Shown: piece by piece, positions 1-6,112 of the stretch | Layout of the letters: every line of letters begins with the position of its first letter | Position numbering within the stretch: the stretch's first letter is position 1 | Assembly: GCA_032250585.1 (NCBI GenBank) | Contig: JAVVFH010000085.1 | Span: 1-12,710 of the forward strand | DNA length: 12,710 bases | DNA from: JAVVFH01 sp032250585 | GTDB taxonomy: Bacteria > Pseudomonadota > Gammaproteobacteria > Xanthomonadales > SZUA-36 | Reading direction: 5' to 3' | Position numbers and translations under genes: made by a program | The notes under the pieces: generated by a model | Databases searched by the model: none | What the model was told of the DNA's origin: nothing | Seen by the model: only the letters and a program-made list of their open reading frames with translations

Positions 1-162
1 CTCGATGTCGTCATCGAGGCGGGCATCTCGTGTCTGAAGCGCGCTTACGGCCTGGGACGCTGCACCTGGAAGGGGCGGGCCCGCTTCCAGGCCTACGTGT
101 GGTCCGCAGTGGTCGCGCACAATCTGGCGTTGCTGGCGCGTCTGTATCCGCTGCCCACCTGA
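1..162 (+). pseudogene. C-terminal fragment of a DDE-type IS transposase
   Basis: The frame is open from the first base of the window to a TGA at 160-162 and encodes about 53 residues. The segment ISCLKRAYGLGRCTWKG followed by FQAYVWSAVVAHNLALLARL is the usual ending of ISNCY/IS5-like DDE transposases: the last catalytic-domain helix, a basic R-C-x-W-K-G stretch, and a hydrophobic C-terminal helix. Only this end is visible, so the gene may be intact to the left of the window or may be a remnant. The next 250 bases hold no gene and would be the right end of the element. The family assignment is from memory of such C-termini; the transposase call is fairly sure, the exact family is not. Confidence 0.6.
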
Positions 163-419
163 GTCCACCTTGCGGCCCTCGCCGAACCGGGGTAAGCGCG
201 GCTTGCCACGGGGTGGTATGCCCGAACACCGGGCTCTGGCCGCGTTTAATGGCACATCGCGCTTGCTCGCTCCCGCAGACGCGACGAACCGGCCTCCGGC
301 CCGGGAAACTACGGGCGCTGGCAGCGCCGGGTCACGTAAAATCGGGGCTTTCTGGATGGAAACTAATTATGCAGGCGTCAATAGCTGAGAATCCGCGCTT
401 GAGGCGTTGCGCCCATTGG
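163..419. other. Non-coding stretch between two transposase remnants
   Basis: No convincing gene is seen. The stretch contains a small hairpin (GGCGCT at 314-319, AGCGCC at 323-328) without a T-run. At 367-386 it holds a 20-nt word that recurs in inverted orientation at 5864-5883. It probably includes the right end of the insertion sequence whose transposase ends at 162, but no terminal inverted repeat could be defined because the left end lies outside the window. Confidence 0.4.
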
Positions 420-905
420 TCAGGACGACCCGGTGCTACGCGGCATACCGTTCATCCTGAACATAAAGTCCAGCGGCTCCAGCACCACCTGGGTCGAACC
501 GTCCCGGAATGGCTGCCGGTAGCGATACACCACCCTGCCCCGGGCATCCGTGGCCAAACGCCTGAGCGCCACGGGCGGGCGCGTGATGTAGCGGCACAGG
601 CGTTCCAATCTGCTCCGCTGGTACGCCTCGCACACCGTACCGGCGTGCAACGAAAAGCCCCCGATCTGCGCCACCAGCCCCGGGACGGAATCTTCCTTGA
701 GCGGCGGCACGCTGTACAGCGTCAGCGCCTTGCGACCGGCCTGCAGGCCGATGGCAATGCGGTAGTTGACAGAAGCCGCCTGTAACTGGGGCAGCGCAGA
801 ACCCATCTCCAGATCAAGCGATGGGTGGGCCTCGTCGGCGATCAACAGCCCACGCCGCTCCAGCAGCTTGACGATGCCCCCACTCAGGCTGTGCAGTAGC
901 TTCAC
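420..905 (-). pseudogene. Truncated IS91-family transposase (C-terminal half)
   Basis: The encoded 161 residues match the C-terminal half of the large IS91-type (Y2/HUH) transposases found in many proteobacteria. Successive landmarks are LQAASVNYRIAIG, GGFSLHAGT, RLERLCRYITRPPVALRRL, VVYRYRQPFRDGST and LEPLDFM. Full-length relatives are about 400-500 residues with the catalytic HUH/tyrosine part upstream, which is missing here. After LEPLDFM the family would continue with R-L-A-A-L-x-P-R-P-R; instead the reading frame runs into unrelated residues and stops, so the 3' end is also cut, at about 460. The GTG at 905 is only the first possible start; the frame is open back to about 959. This is a dead fragment cut at both ends, so it cannot itself transpose. 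Confidence 0.75.
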
Positions 906-1049
906 AAGGTCATTGCGTTGCGGCCGACGGGGAATGACGCCCAGAATCAGGGCTCGCGCCTACCAGAACCCGCACAAGAAACGCATCGAATCATCATTGC
1001 TTCCCTGGATATTTCAGCGTGTTGCATAAGCCCGATGGGGTGCGCCGCC

Positions 1050-1070
1050 GCCCGAACAGCCAGTTCGGGC
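1050..1070 (-). terminator. Hairpin downstream of the YIP1 gene
   Basis: GCCCGAAC at 1050-1057 pairs perfectly with GTTCGGGC at 1063-1070 around a 5-nt loop. It lies about 45 nt beyond the stop codon of the minus-strand YIP1-family gene. There is no T-run after it in the direction of transcription, so it could at best be a weak terminator or an mRNA 3'-end stabiliser. Confidence 0.3.
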
Positions 1071-1114
1071 CACGCATGGTGCCGTTAATCCGGGCGAACG
1101 CTGACCGCATGGTA

Positions 1115-1771
1115 TCAATTCCCGGACTGCTCCAGCACCTTGCTCAGTTCCTCGGCCTGGTCGGCGAGATTGCGTGCGGTGCGTTCCGCGCTCACGTTCA
1201 TCAGGATACCCAGGGCTGCCAGGACTCCGAACACGATCTGCGCCTTCTTGCGCTCGCGCCCGTGCACCGCCACGCTGGCCTCGATGGCCAGGTAGGCGCC
1301 CCAGGCCAGACCTACAATCGTCCCCAGATAGGGTACGAGATAGAGAACGGCCATGATCGGGTAGATCGCGGTCATCGTGGCGGCACAGCGGACCGAGGCT
1401 TCATAGTCACGCTCGGACCCCATCAGCTTCCAGATCACGAACAATATGCCGCCGCCGACGAATAGCCCGAAGGTGGCGCCGATGGGCACGAAGACGATGG
1501 CCGCCAAGCCATAGGCGAGGAAGCCCACGGGGGAACCCACGAAAGAGAGGACTGCGGATATGATACCGGCGGCCAGGGCCAGGGTGATGGCGAAAATCAG
1601 CGGCTCAACGAAGCCGCCCGATACTGGCATGTTGCGGAAATAGTCCTTCGGTGTCTTGATGACCGCCAGGGCCTGGGCCAGGATGGCGTTGATGTCGAAC
1701 TGAAAGCCGCCTGGCGGGGCTTCCGGTTCAGTGGTGGTCTCGGTGCCTTGGGTGTTTTCTGTCTCGCTCAT
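1115..1771 (-). CDS. YIP1-family integral membrane protein
   Basis: Encodes 218 residues. Residues 1-25 are an acidic, Thr/Glu-rich soluble tail (SETENTQGTETTTEPEAPP). A cytoplasmic linker with AVIKTPKDYFRNMPVSGGF leads into about five hydrophobic segments near residues 55-80, 84-100, 100-117, 130-165 and 178-195. The P-x-x-Y/F-F-R-x-M-P-x-x-G-G-F entry followed by closely packed small-residue helices is typical of the bacterial YIP1 domain (PF04893), whose biochemical role is unknown. An AGGGAG Shine-Dalgarno lies about 7 nt before the ATG. The gene follows the 647-residue exported protein on the same strand, 68 nt after its stop, with a strong hairpin between. Co-transcription by partial read-through is possible, and a shared envelope role is only inferred. 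The C-terminus is polar and helical. Confidence 0.75.
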   Translation of the reverse strand: MSETENTQGTETTTEPEAPPGGFQFDINAILAQALAVIKTPKDYFRNMPVSGGFVEPLIFAITLALAAGIISAVLSFVGSPVGFLAYGLAAIVFVPIGATFGLFVGGGILFVIWKLMGSERDYEASVRCAATMTAIYPIMAVLYLVPYLGTIVGLAWGAYLAIEASVAVHGRERKKAQIVFGVLAALGILMNVSAERTARNLADQAEELSKVLEQSGN

Positions 1772-1801
1772 GACGGGCTCCCTGATGAATTCTTGCCTTG
1801 A

Positions 1802-1832
1802 AAACCCGGCGCCGGCAGCCGGCGCCGGGTTT
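1802..1832 (-). terminator. Strong hairpin terminator or attenuator between two minus-strand genes
   Basis: A perfect 15+1+15 inverted repeat (AAACCCGGCGCCGGC / GCCGGCGCCGGGTTT) is centred on 1817. On the minus strand it begins 8 nt after the stop codon of the 647-residue protein and ends in TTTT. The very GC-rich stem with flanking A/T arms is typical of a bidirectional factor-independent terminator. Its place just upstream of the YIP1 gene means it could reduce rather than abolish expression of that gene. Confidence 0.65.
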
Positions 1833-1839
1833 CCGCTGC

Positions 1840-3783
1840 TCAGCGGTCGATATTGGCTTCGGGAATGGGCACCCGGACGCCCTGGTGGCTCAGGTAGAGT
1901 TCACCGAAGCCGCCGGTGATCAGCTTGTCCTGGTGGAAGGTGCAGCGCTTGTAGTAATAGCCCCCGTCGTCCCGGGCCAGTGCGGCCGCAGCGATGTGCC
2001 GCGACTGCACCGGACTGTTGCCGCCGCTGACGCGGTCGATCCACCAGTCCTTGTCCACGATGTTGATGCGGTGGATGTTCTCCCAGCCGGCGTTTTCCAG
2101 CAGCGCGCGCATTTCCGTCGCCATCGCCTTGTTGGTCATCTTCGCCGGCGGCAGGGTCACTGACGCGGCCACGCCCTGGGCGATCTGTTCGTGCAGGTCG
2201 GCGTAGACGCTGAAGTCATCGCCACTGATGGTAAAGCTGCCCGCGGCCCAAGTGGTTCCGAAGTAGGTGATGTCGAAGCTCACCGTGTGTTCGCCCGGCC
2301 CCAGTTGGCCCAAATGATGGGTCAGTTCGTTCGGCCCCTGTTTCAGGGTCGCCGTGCTCATGCCGTAACTCCGGCCGGGGGTGCTGTAGGCCGTCATGAG
2401 CGCCGGGGCCGGCGCGATTTCGAACACGATGTGTTGTTGCGCCATCAGTTCCGGCGTCTTCAGCTCCACGAACTGGGCATGGATCTTCTCGCCGTCGATG
2501 CGGGCGTTGACCATGACATTGGCGCTGCTCTTGCCGTCGTAGATCTCGGTGAACGGCTTGGTGGTCTGGATCAGGCCGTAGATCCTGTCGCCCGCGCTGA
2601 AGCTGTCGGTGAGGCTGGCCGGGTTGTCCGGGTCAATCGGTTGTTTCGAGAACACGATTTCACCGCGGTTGGCGATGGCCTCGGCATGTTCCTTCTCGTA
2701 CCGCGCGTAGCTGTCGGCAAAATTCTCCATGTAGCGTTCCAGGTCACTGAGCGTCGAGTGGATGGCACCGCAGGGCTCCTCGGCCCAGGGTGTGTTGCCG
2801 AAGTCGGCCATGAGCGCTTGCGCCTCGTCGTACTGGGCCTTGCAGGCAGGCATTTCGTCCGGGCCGGCATTGCCGCAGCGATAGAGCGCCTTGTCGCCGT
2901 CGGTGTAGACGGCCATGCGGTCTTTCCAGCCCTCACAGTCGGCTTCGGCGGCCTGGGCTTGGGCGGCGGCCTGCTCGGCGGCTGGGGCCTGTTCGGCCGC
3001 GGCGCTCGCCAGTTCCTGTTCCAGTGCCGCGACGTTCGCCGCCTGGGCATCCAGCCGTTCCTGGACCGCGACGATCTCGGGATGATGCGGTTCGCAGGGA
3101 CTCGAAGTGCGCTGGCACTTCTTCAGGATATTGTCGTAGTAATAGTTGGCCGATTGCAACGGCTGCTCCATGGCATCCAGCTTGACCGCGCGCGGGTCGG
3201 TTTCGCCGCTGACGGTGGTTTTGCCCGTGTGGTCTGCAGACCACTGCGCTTCGGCCTCGTCGAGCTTGGCCAAGGCGTTCTTGAGGTCGCCCTGCACGGC
3301 GCGGGGCAGGGGTTCCGCGCCCGCGTCTGTCGGCTTAGCAGGGGCAGCCACTGCTGCTGCCGCGGCTGCCGGGGCCACTTTTGGCAGGGTCGGGGCCTTG
3401 GGGACTTTGGCCGCGCTCGGAGCGCTTTTCGCCATGGTGCTGATGCCCAGTTTGCGGTCCAGCATCTTGCGGATGCGCCCGTGCTTGCTTTGGAGGCTCT
3501 TAAGCTTGGCGTTCTCCGGGTCTGCCGCCGCGAGCTGCTCGATCTGTGCGGCGATGCCCCGCAACTGCTGGTCGGCGCTCTCGTTCTTGCCATTGTGCAT
3601 GTCGCGCTCGGTGGCTCGCAGGTCCTTGTCGATTTGCTTGGCCAATGCCGTCGCGTCCACGGCGTCCTGTGCCTGGGCAAGGTCACTGCCAGCGCCGGGC
3701 AGTATCAGGGCGGCGGCCAAGAGAATCAGCACAGAGCCGAGGATGCGTGTAAATGACCAGTGTTTGGTATGAATTGCGTTCAT
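1840..3783 (-). CDS. Exported coiled-coil protein of unknown function (647 residues)
   Basis: The start is well supported: ATG with AGGGAG about 9 nt upstream, then a clear Sec signal peptide (basic n-region KHWSFTR, hydrophobic core residues 14-28, likely cleavage after AQA at residue 38). The mature part begins with a helical, charged region (about 40-110), followed by an Ala/Pro/Lys-rich linker (about 115-155). A second helical region includes an Ala/Gln-rich coiled coil at about 235-285, then several Cys residues that could form disulfides. A beta-rich region spans about 370-540 (e.g. TDSFSAGDRIYGLI). The C-terminal 100 residues contain M-x-A-L-L-E-x-A-G-W, D-K-D-W-W-I-D-R and a YYYKRCTF strand. 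I recognise no named family; the C-terminal part resembles uncharacterised secreted proteins. It probably acts in the periplasm or at the envelope and lies just upstream of a YIP1-family membrane protein. The long plus-strand reading frame opposite it is a shadow. Confidence 0.75.
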   Translation of the reverse strand: MNAIHTKHWSFTRILGSVLILLAAALILPGAGSDLAQAQDAVDATALAKQIDKDLRATERDMHNGKNESADQQLRGIAAQIEQLAAADPENAKLKSLQSKHGRIRKMLDRKLGISTMAKSAPSAAKVPKAPTLPKVAPAAAAAAVAAPAKPTDAGAEPLPRAVQGDLKNALAKLDEAEAQWSADHTGKTTVSGETDPRAVKLDAMEQPLQSANYYYDNILKKCQRTSSPCEPHHPEIVAVQERLDAQAANVAALEQELASAAAEQAPAAEQAAAQAQAAEADCEGWKDRMAVYTDGDKALYRCGNAGPDEMPACKAQYDEAQALMADFGNTPWAEEPCGAIHSTLSDLERYMENFADSYARYEKEHAEAIANRGEIVFSKQPIDPDNPASLTDSFSAGDRIYGLIQTTKPFTEIYDGKSSANVMVNARIDGEKIHAQFVELKTPELMAQQHIVFEIAPAPALMTAYSTPGRSYGMSTATLKQGPNELTHHLGQLGPGEHTVSFDITYFGTTWAAGSFTISGDDFSVYADLHEQIAQGVAASVTLPPAKMTNKAMATEMRALLENAGWENIHRINIVDKDWWIDRVSGGNSPVQSRHIAAAALARDDGGYYYKRCTFHQDKLITGGFGELYLSHQGVRVPIPEANIDR

Positions 3784-4290
3784 TGCAAGTTCTCCCTGTC
3801 TTGTCCCTTGTTTTTCCGGAGCCGCTGATGGTTGCGGTTGTTTTCATGGCAGGTCAAAACCTTCGCCGCCAGCCCCCATTTGAGTGCCCACATTCATACC
3901 ACAAGGAAGGATGGAGTCGATTGACCAACGTCATGCCAAAAAGGAGCAAAGCTGTCGGAGCGCTGTGCAGGCTCGCGCCTGGGGTGGCAGCACGAAATGG
4001 CAGAAGGGAGCGTGGTCGGTGCTTCCCGGTATGCATGGAAAGCCCTGTGGCACGTTGAATTTGAAAGGATTTAGCCCTTGAAGCCGTGAGCGAATATATC
4101 GTCCTCGCCGGTCTGACCGTCACGGTGACTGAATCCGTGTCTTCGGCCACGTCAGTCGGTCCCGGGTTGTAGGGCGTTGCCGTGGCGTTGCTGGTGGTCG
4201 TGCTGTTGATGATCACACCCTCCGAGCCCAACAAGATGGCGGATAGAAGATGTAGACGCCCCCTCATTCACGAGTTCCGAGGACTATCCT
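3784..4290. other. Intergenic region with decayed coding sequence
   Basis: About 500 bases without an intact gene separate the exported-protein gene from the IS256-like remnant. The first 100 bases should contain the promoter for the minus-strand exported-protein gene, but no convincing -35/-10 pair was found. The DUF11-like fragment at 4100-4215 is the only recognisable content. Confidence 0.4.
4100..4215 (-). pseudogene. Fragment of a DUF11-like surface-protein repeat
   Basis: On the minus strand a short in-frame stretch reads INSTTTSNATATPYNPGP followed by TDVAEDTDSVTVTV. The pattern N-x-A-T-A-T ... D-T-D-S-V-T-V-T-V is the characteristic ending of DUF11-type (Ig-like) repeats in large bacterial surface proteins. 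Residues before and after do not continue the fold, and the frame is only about 137 codons long with an unconvincing N-terminus. I read it as a relic of a larger deleted adhesin-like gene. It could be chance, but the agreement with the repeat ending is good over about 25 residues. Confidence 0.4.
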
Positions 4291-4407
4291 CATAGAGGGT
4301 GGTGTAACCTCTTTGCTGTAAATTTCCGATGACGGTAAAAGTGCCGAGCCATTCGGTTATCCTTTCAATCGTGAATTTGACCGTTTACGAAAGAGAGGAA
4401 ACGCGAG

Positions 4408-4545
4408 ATGGCTCAGCACCTTCAGGATAGAACGATTCACGATGCAGTGGAACTGCTGCAGGAAAATGGCTTCGATGCCCTGACCGAGGCGGTGACGGTG
4501 TTGCTGAACTCGGCAATGGTGGCCATGCGCAGCATCAAGAGAGGG
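4408..4545 (+). pseudogene. N-terminal fragment of an IS256 (mutator)-family transposase
   Basis: The ATG has a good GAGG Shine-Dalgarno 9 nt upstream. The first 40 or so residues, including HDAVELLQENGFDALTEAV and TVLLNSAM, match the start of IS256-type transposases, in which A-V-E-L-L-x-x-x-G-F-D-x-x is followed by L-L-N-x-A-M and E-R-S. Full proteins are about 400 residues; here the similarity ends near residue 42. The frame then runs as nonsense to a stop at 4689 over the front of the head-repeat gene. The A/T-rich DNA just upstream (about 4295-4340) could be the left end of the element, but no partner end is present. The catalytic DDE domain is absent. Confidence 0.5.
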
Positions 4546-4624
4546 TGCCCTGGGGCATATCGATCGCGAACACGCGCTTGCCAAAGGCACCAACGTTCCG
4601 GAACTGGAGGACAGACTCATCGCA

Positions 4625-5548
4625 TTGGAGGAAGCCTTGGCCGAGTTACAAGTCCAGGTTTCGGCCAATACCCAGGAAATCTCCGATAATGCGGCCTCAA
4701 TTGCAGCCATCGGCGGACACACGGACATCTCCGGCCTGAGCAATGCCGTTGCAGCCTTACAGGATTTGCTTTCCGGTGTACGCAGGGAATTCGTCAGCGA
4801 TGAGACGAACGTAGGAAACGACGATGGAACGCTGCGCGACACGCTGATCTTCGAGGGCATGAACCTGCAGATCATCAACGGGGAGGGAACCACCACCTCG
4901 ACCAATGGCCTGGGCAATCTGATCATCGGTTACAACGAGGAAAGATGGGAGTCGGATGCCAGTGAGACTTGTCCTGCCTCTTGGGACAGCGAGTATTATT
5001 GCAACCGCCGCACGGGTTCGCACATGTTGGTTTTGGGCGACTGGAACAATTACATAGGCTCTGGCGGCGCGGTCGCAGGATCTTCGAACGAGACCTCCAA
5101 CTGGTACGCATCTGTCAGCGGAGGCGCAGGCAATATCGCAAGCGGGCTGTCCTCGTCCGTGAGCGGGGGCAGCTACAACAGCGCGAGCGACGGCGTCGCT
5201 TCAGTCAGCGGGGGGTATCAAAATTCCGCGACCGGCATCGCCTCATCCGTTACTGGCGGTTTTTCCAACACTGCCGGTGGCGAGTACTCCGTGGTCGTCG
5301 GCGGACTGGCGAACACCGCGAGCGGGAACAAGGCGACCGTTGGTGGTGGAAGAGACAATTTGGCGACGGCCGAAGTGTCATCGGTTGGCGCCGGGAAAGC
5401 CAATACCGCAAGTGGAATTGGTTCTTCGGTGAGCGGTGGTTTCAGCAATACGGCCAGCGGTAGCTATGCATCGGTGAGTGGCGGAGCCAACAAGATTGCC
5501 GAGGATACCGGTTGCGTCGAGGGAAGTTACCCAACCGCGGACTGTTGA
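4625..5548 (+). CDS. YadA-head-like repeat protein, probably 5'-truncated
   Basis: Residues 1-60 are a coiled coil (EEALAELQVQVSANTQEI) followed by an L-L-S-G-V linker. Then comes a domain with NLQIINGEGTTTSTNGLGNL and IIGYNEERWE, and from about residue 163 nine tandem 15-residue repeats (5111-5515). Their consensus is S-V-S-G-G-x-x-N-T-A-S-G-x-x-S, the left-handed beta-roll pattern of trimeric autotransporter heads (Hep_Hag/YadA_head). It ends in CVEGSYPTADC without the YadA membrane anchor. No signal peptide is present. The frame is open back to 4508 but has no ATG, and the TTG at 4625 or a CTG at 4550 are the only candidate starts. Upstream lies an IS256 remnant in another frame, so the native 5' end was probably lost. 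It may be unexpressed. Relatives are usually surface or secreted proteins. Confidence 0.55.
   Translation: MEEALAELQVQVSANTQEISDNAASIAAIGGHTDISGLSNAVAALQDLLSGVRREFVSDETNVGNDDGTLRDTLIFEGMNLQIINGEGTTTSTNGLGNLIIGYNEERWESDASETCPASWDSEYYCNRRTGSHMLVLGDWNNYIGSGGAVAGSSNETSNWYASVSGGAGNIASGLSSSVSGGSYNSASDGVASVSGGYQNSATGIASSVTGGFSNTAGGEYSVVVGGLANTASGNKATVGGGRDNLATAEVSSVGAGKANTASGIGSSVSGGFSNTASGSYASVSGGANKIAEDTGCVEGSYPTADC
5111..5515 (+). repeat. Nine in-frame 45-bp repeats encoding 15-residue beta-roll units
   Basis: Each unit begins with S-V-S-G-G or a variant (VVVGG, TVGGG, SVGAG) and continues x-x-N-T-A-S-G. The spacing is exactly 45 bp throughout. The units differ at the DNA level, so the array is old and shaped by protein selection rather than recently expanded. 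Confidence 0.8.
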
Positions 5549-5574
5549 ACGACCAACTGGCGGGTCTTTTCGGG

Positions 5575-5601
5575 CTCAGCCTCACCTCGCGTGAGGCTGA
5601 G
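5575..5601 (+). terminator. Hairpin after the head-repeat gene
   Basis: CTCAGCCTCAC (5575-5585) and GTGAGGCTGAG (5591-5601) pair perfectly over 11 bp with a 5-nt loop, 26 nt after the stop codon. No T-run follows; TTTT lies just before the stem. It is a likely transcript-end structure but not a textbook terminator. Confidence 0.4.
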
Positions 5602-5701
5602 TCTCGATCGAGAGCAATCCGACTGGTCGTCTATGGGCGCGGCGCCCACCGGTGGATCGGTTTGCCCTGCCTTTCAGGACGTGCGCACCCCAGCCCAAAC
5701 T

Positions 5702-5881
5702 TCAGCGCTTTGGGTTAATTAAACATCCTATTAGCACTCCAATGACCGCATCGATAACCGCGTAACCAAACGCTATCTCGGTCTGCCATTGGGTGAATGG
5801 CTCTGCGGCGCTGGCCAGTTCTTTGCCGGAAGGGGCGAACTGATCGATCCCGAATCCCTCGAAAGCTATTGACGCCTGCAT
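5702..5881 (-). CDS. Possible small membrane protein (59 residues)
   Basis: The frame runs from an ATG at 5881 (MQASIAFEGFGIDQFAPSG) to a TGA at 5702-5704. The last 25 residues contain a plausible transmembrane helix, IAFGYAVIDAVIGVLIGCLI, followed by a short positive tail NPKR. Codon choice looks coding-like and the opposite strand gives no better protein. There is no clear Shine-Dalgarno. The first six codons (MQASIA) are repeated exactly at 369-386 in a different setting, which suggests that a duplicated or rearranged gene start is involved. I do not recognise a family. It may be a fragment of a larger membrane protein. Confidence 0.3.
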   Translation of the reverse strand: MQASIAFEGFGIDQFAPSGKELASAAEPFTQWQTEIAFGYAVIDAVIGVLIGCLINPKR

Positions 5882-5894
5882 AAATAGAGTGTGC

Positions 5895-6112
5895 TCAGAA
5901 TGTCAGAACGCAGCTGTTTGCGTCAAAACACGCTCGATAGGCACTCGATAGATGCAAAGCACCCTCCGATAGCCGCTCAACAACTGCTCTACAAGACTCC
6001 AAAGTGGTAACCCGGCGGCTGCAGCACCCTTTTTCCACAGCGCAAAAAAGATTCGCAGCAGGATCTGCAGGTTCATCACCAGGAAGATGCTGTTGATCCA
6101 GGCACTGGAAGA
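5895..6112 (-). pseudogene. Unidentified coding-like fragment, possibly a transposase C-terminus
   Basis: The minus-strand frame reads WINSIFLVMNLQILLRIFFAL, then WKKGAAAAGLPLWSLVEQL, and ends RVLTQTAAF-stop. The hydrophobic helix followed by a basic patch near the C-terminus looks like the end of an insertion-sequence transposase, but I cannot name the family. It overlaps the first codons of the UDG-like gene on the other strand, so the two cannot both be native at this junction. The similarity is by appearance only. Confidence 0.25.

Noticed and set aside
30..785. 251-codon plus-strand open frame across the first two remnants
   Set aside because: It runs out of frame through the transposase C-terminus and antisense to the IS91 fragment; no domain is visible.
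2191..3756. Long 521-codon open frame on the plus strand
   Set aside because: It lies opposite the 647-residue gene, has low-complexity Arg/Gly/Leu/Val-rich translation and no start signal. The minus strand has a Shine-Dalgarno and signal peptide.
5735..5872. Plus-strand 46-codon frame ending FFAGRGELIDPESLESY
   Set aside because: No ATG, no Shine-Dalgarno and no recognisable family. The opposite strand gives a more plausible peptide with an ATG and a membrane helix.
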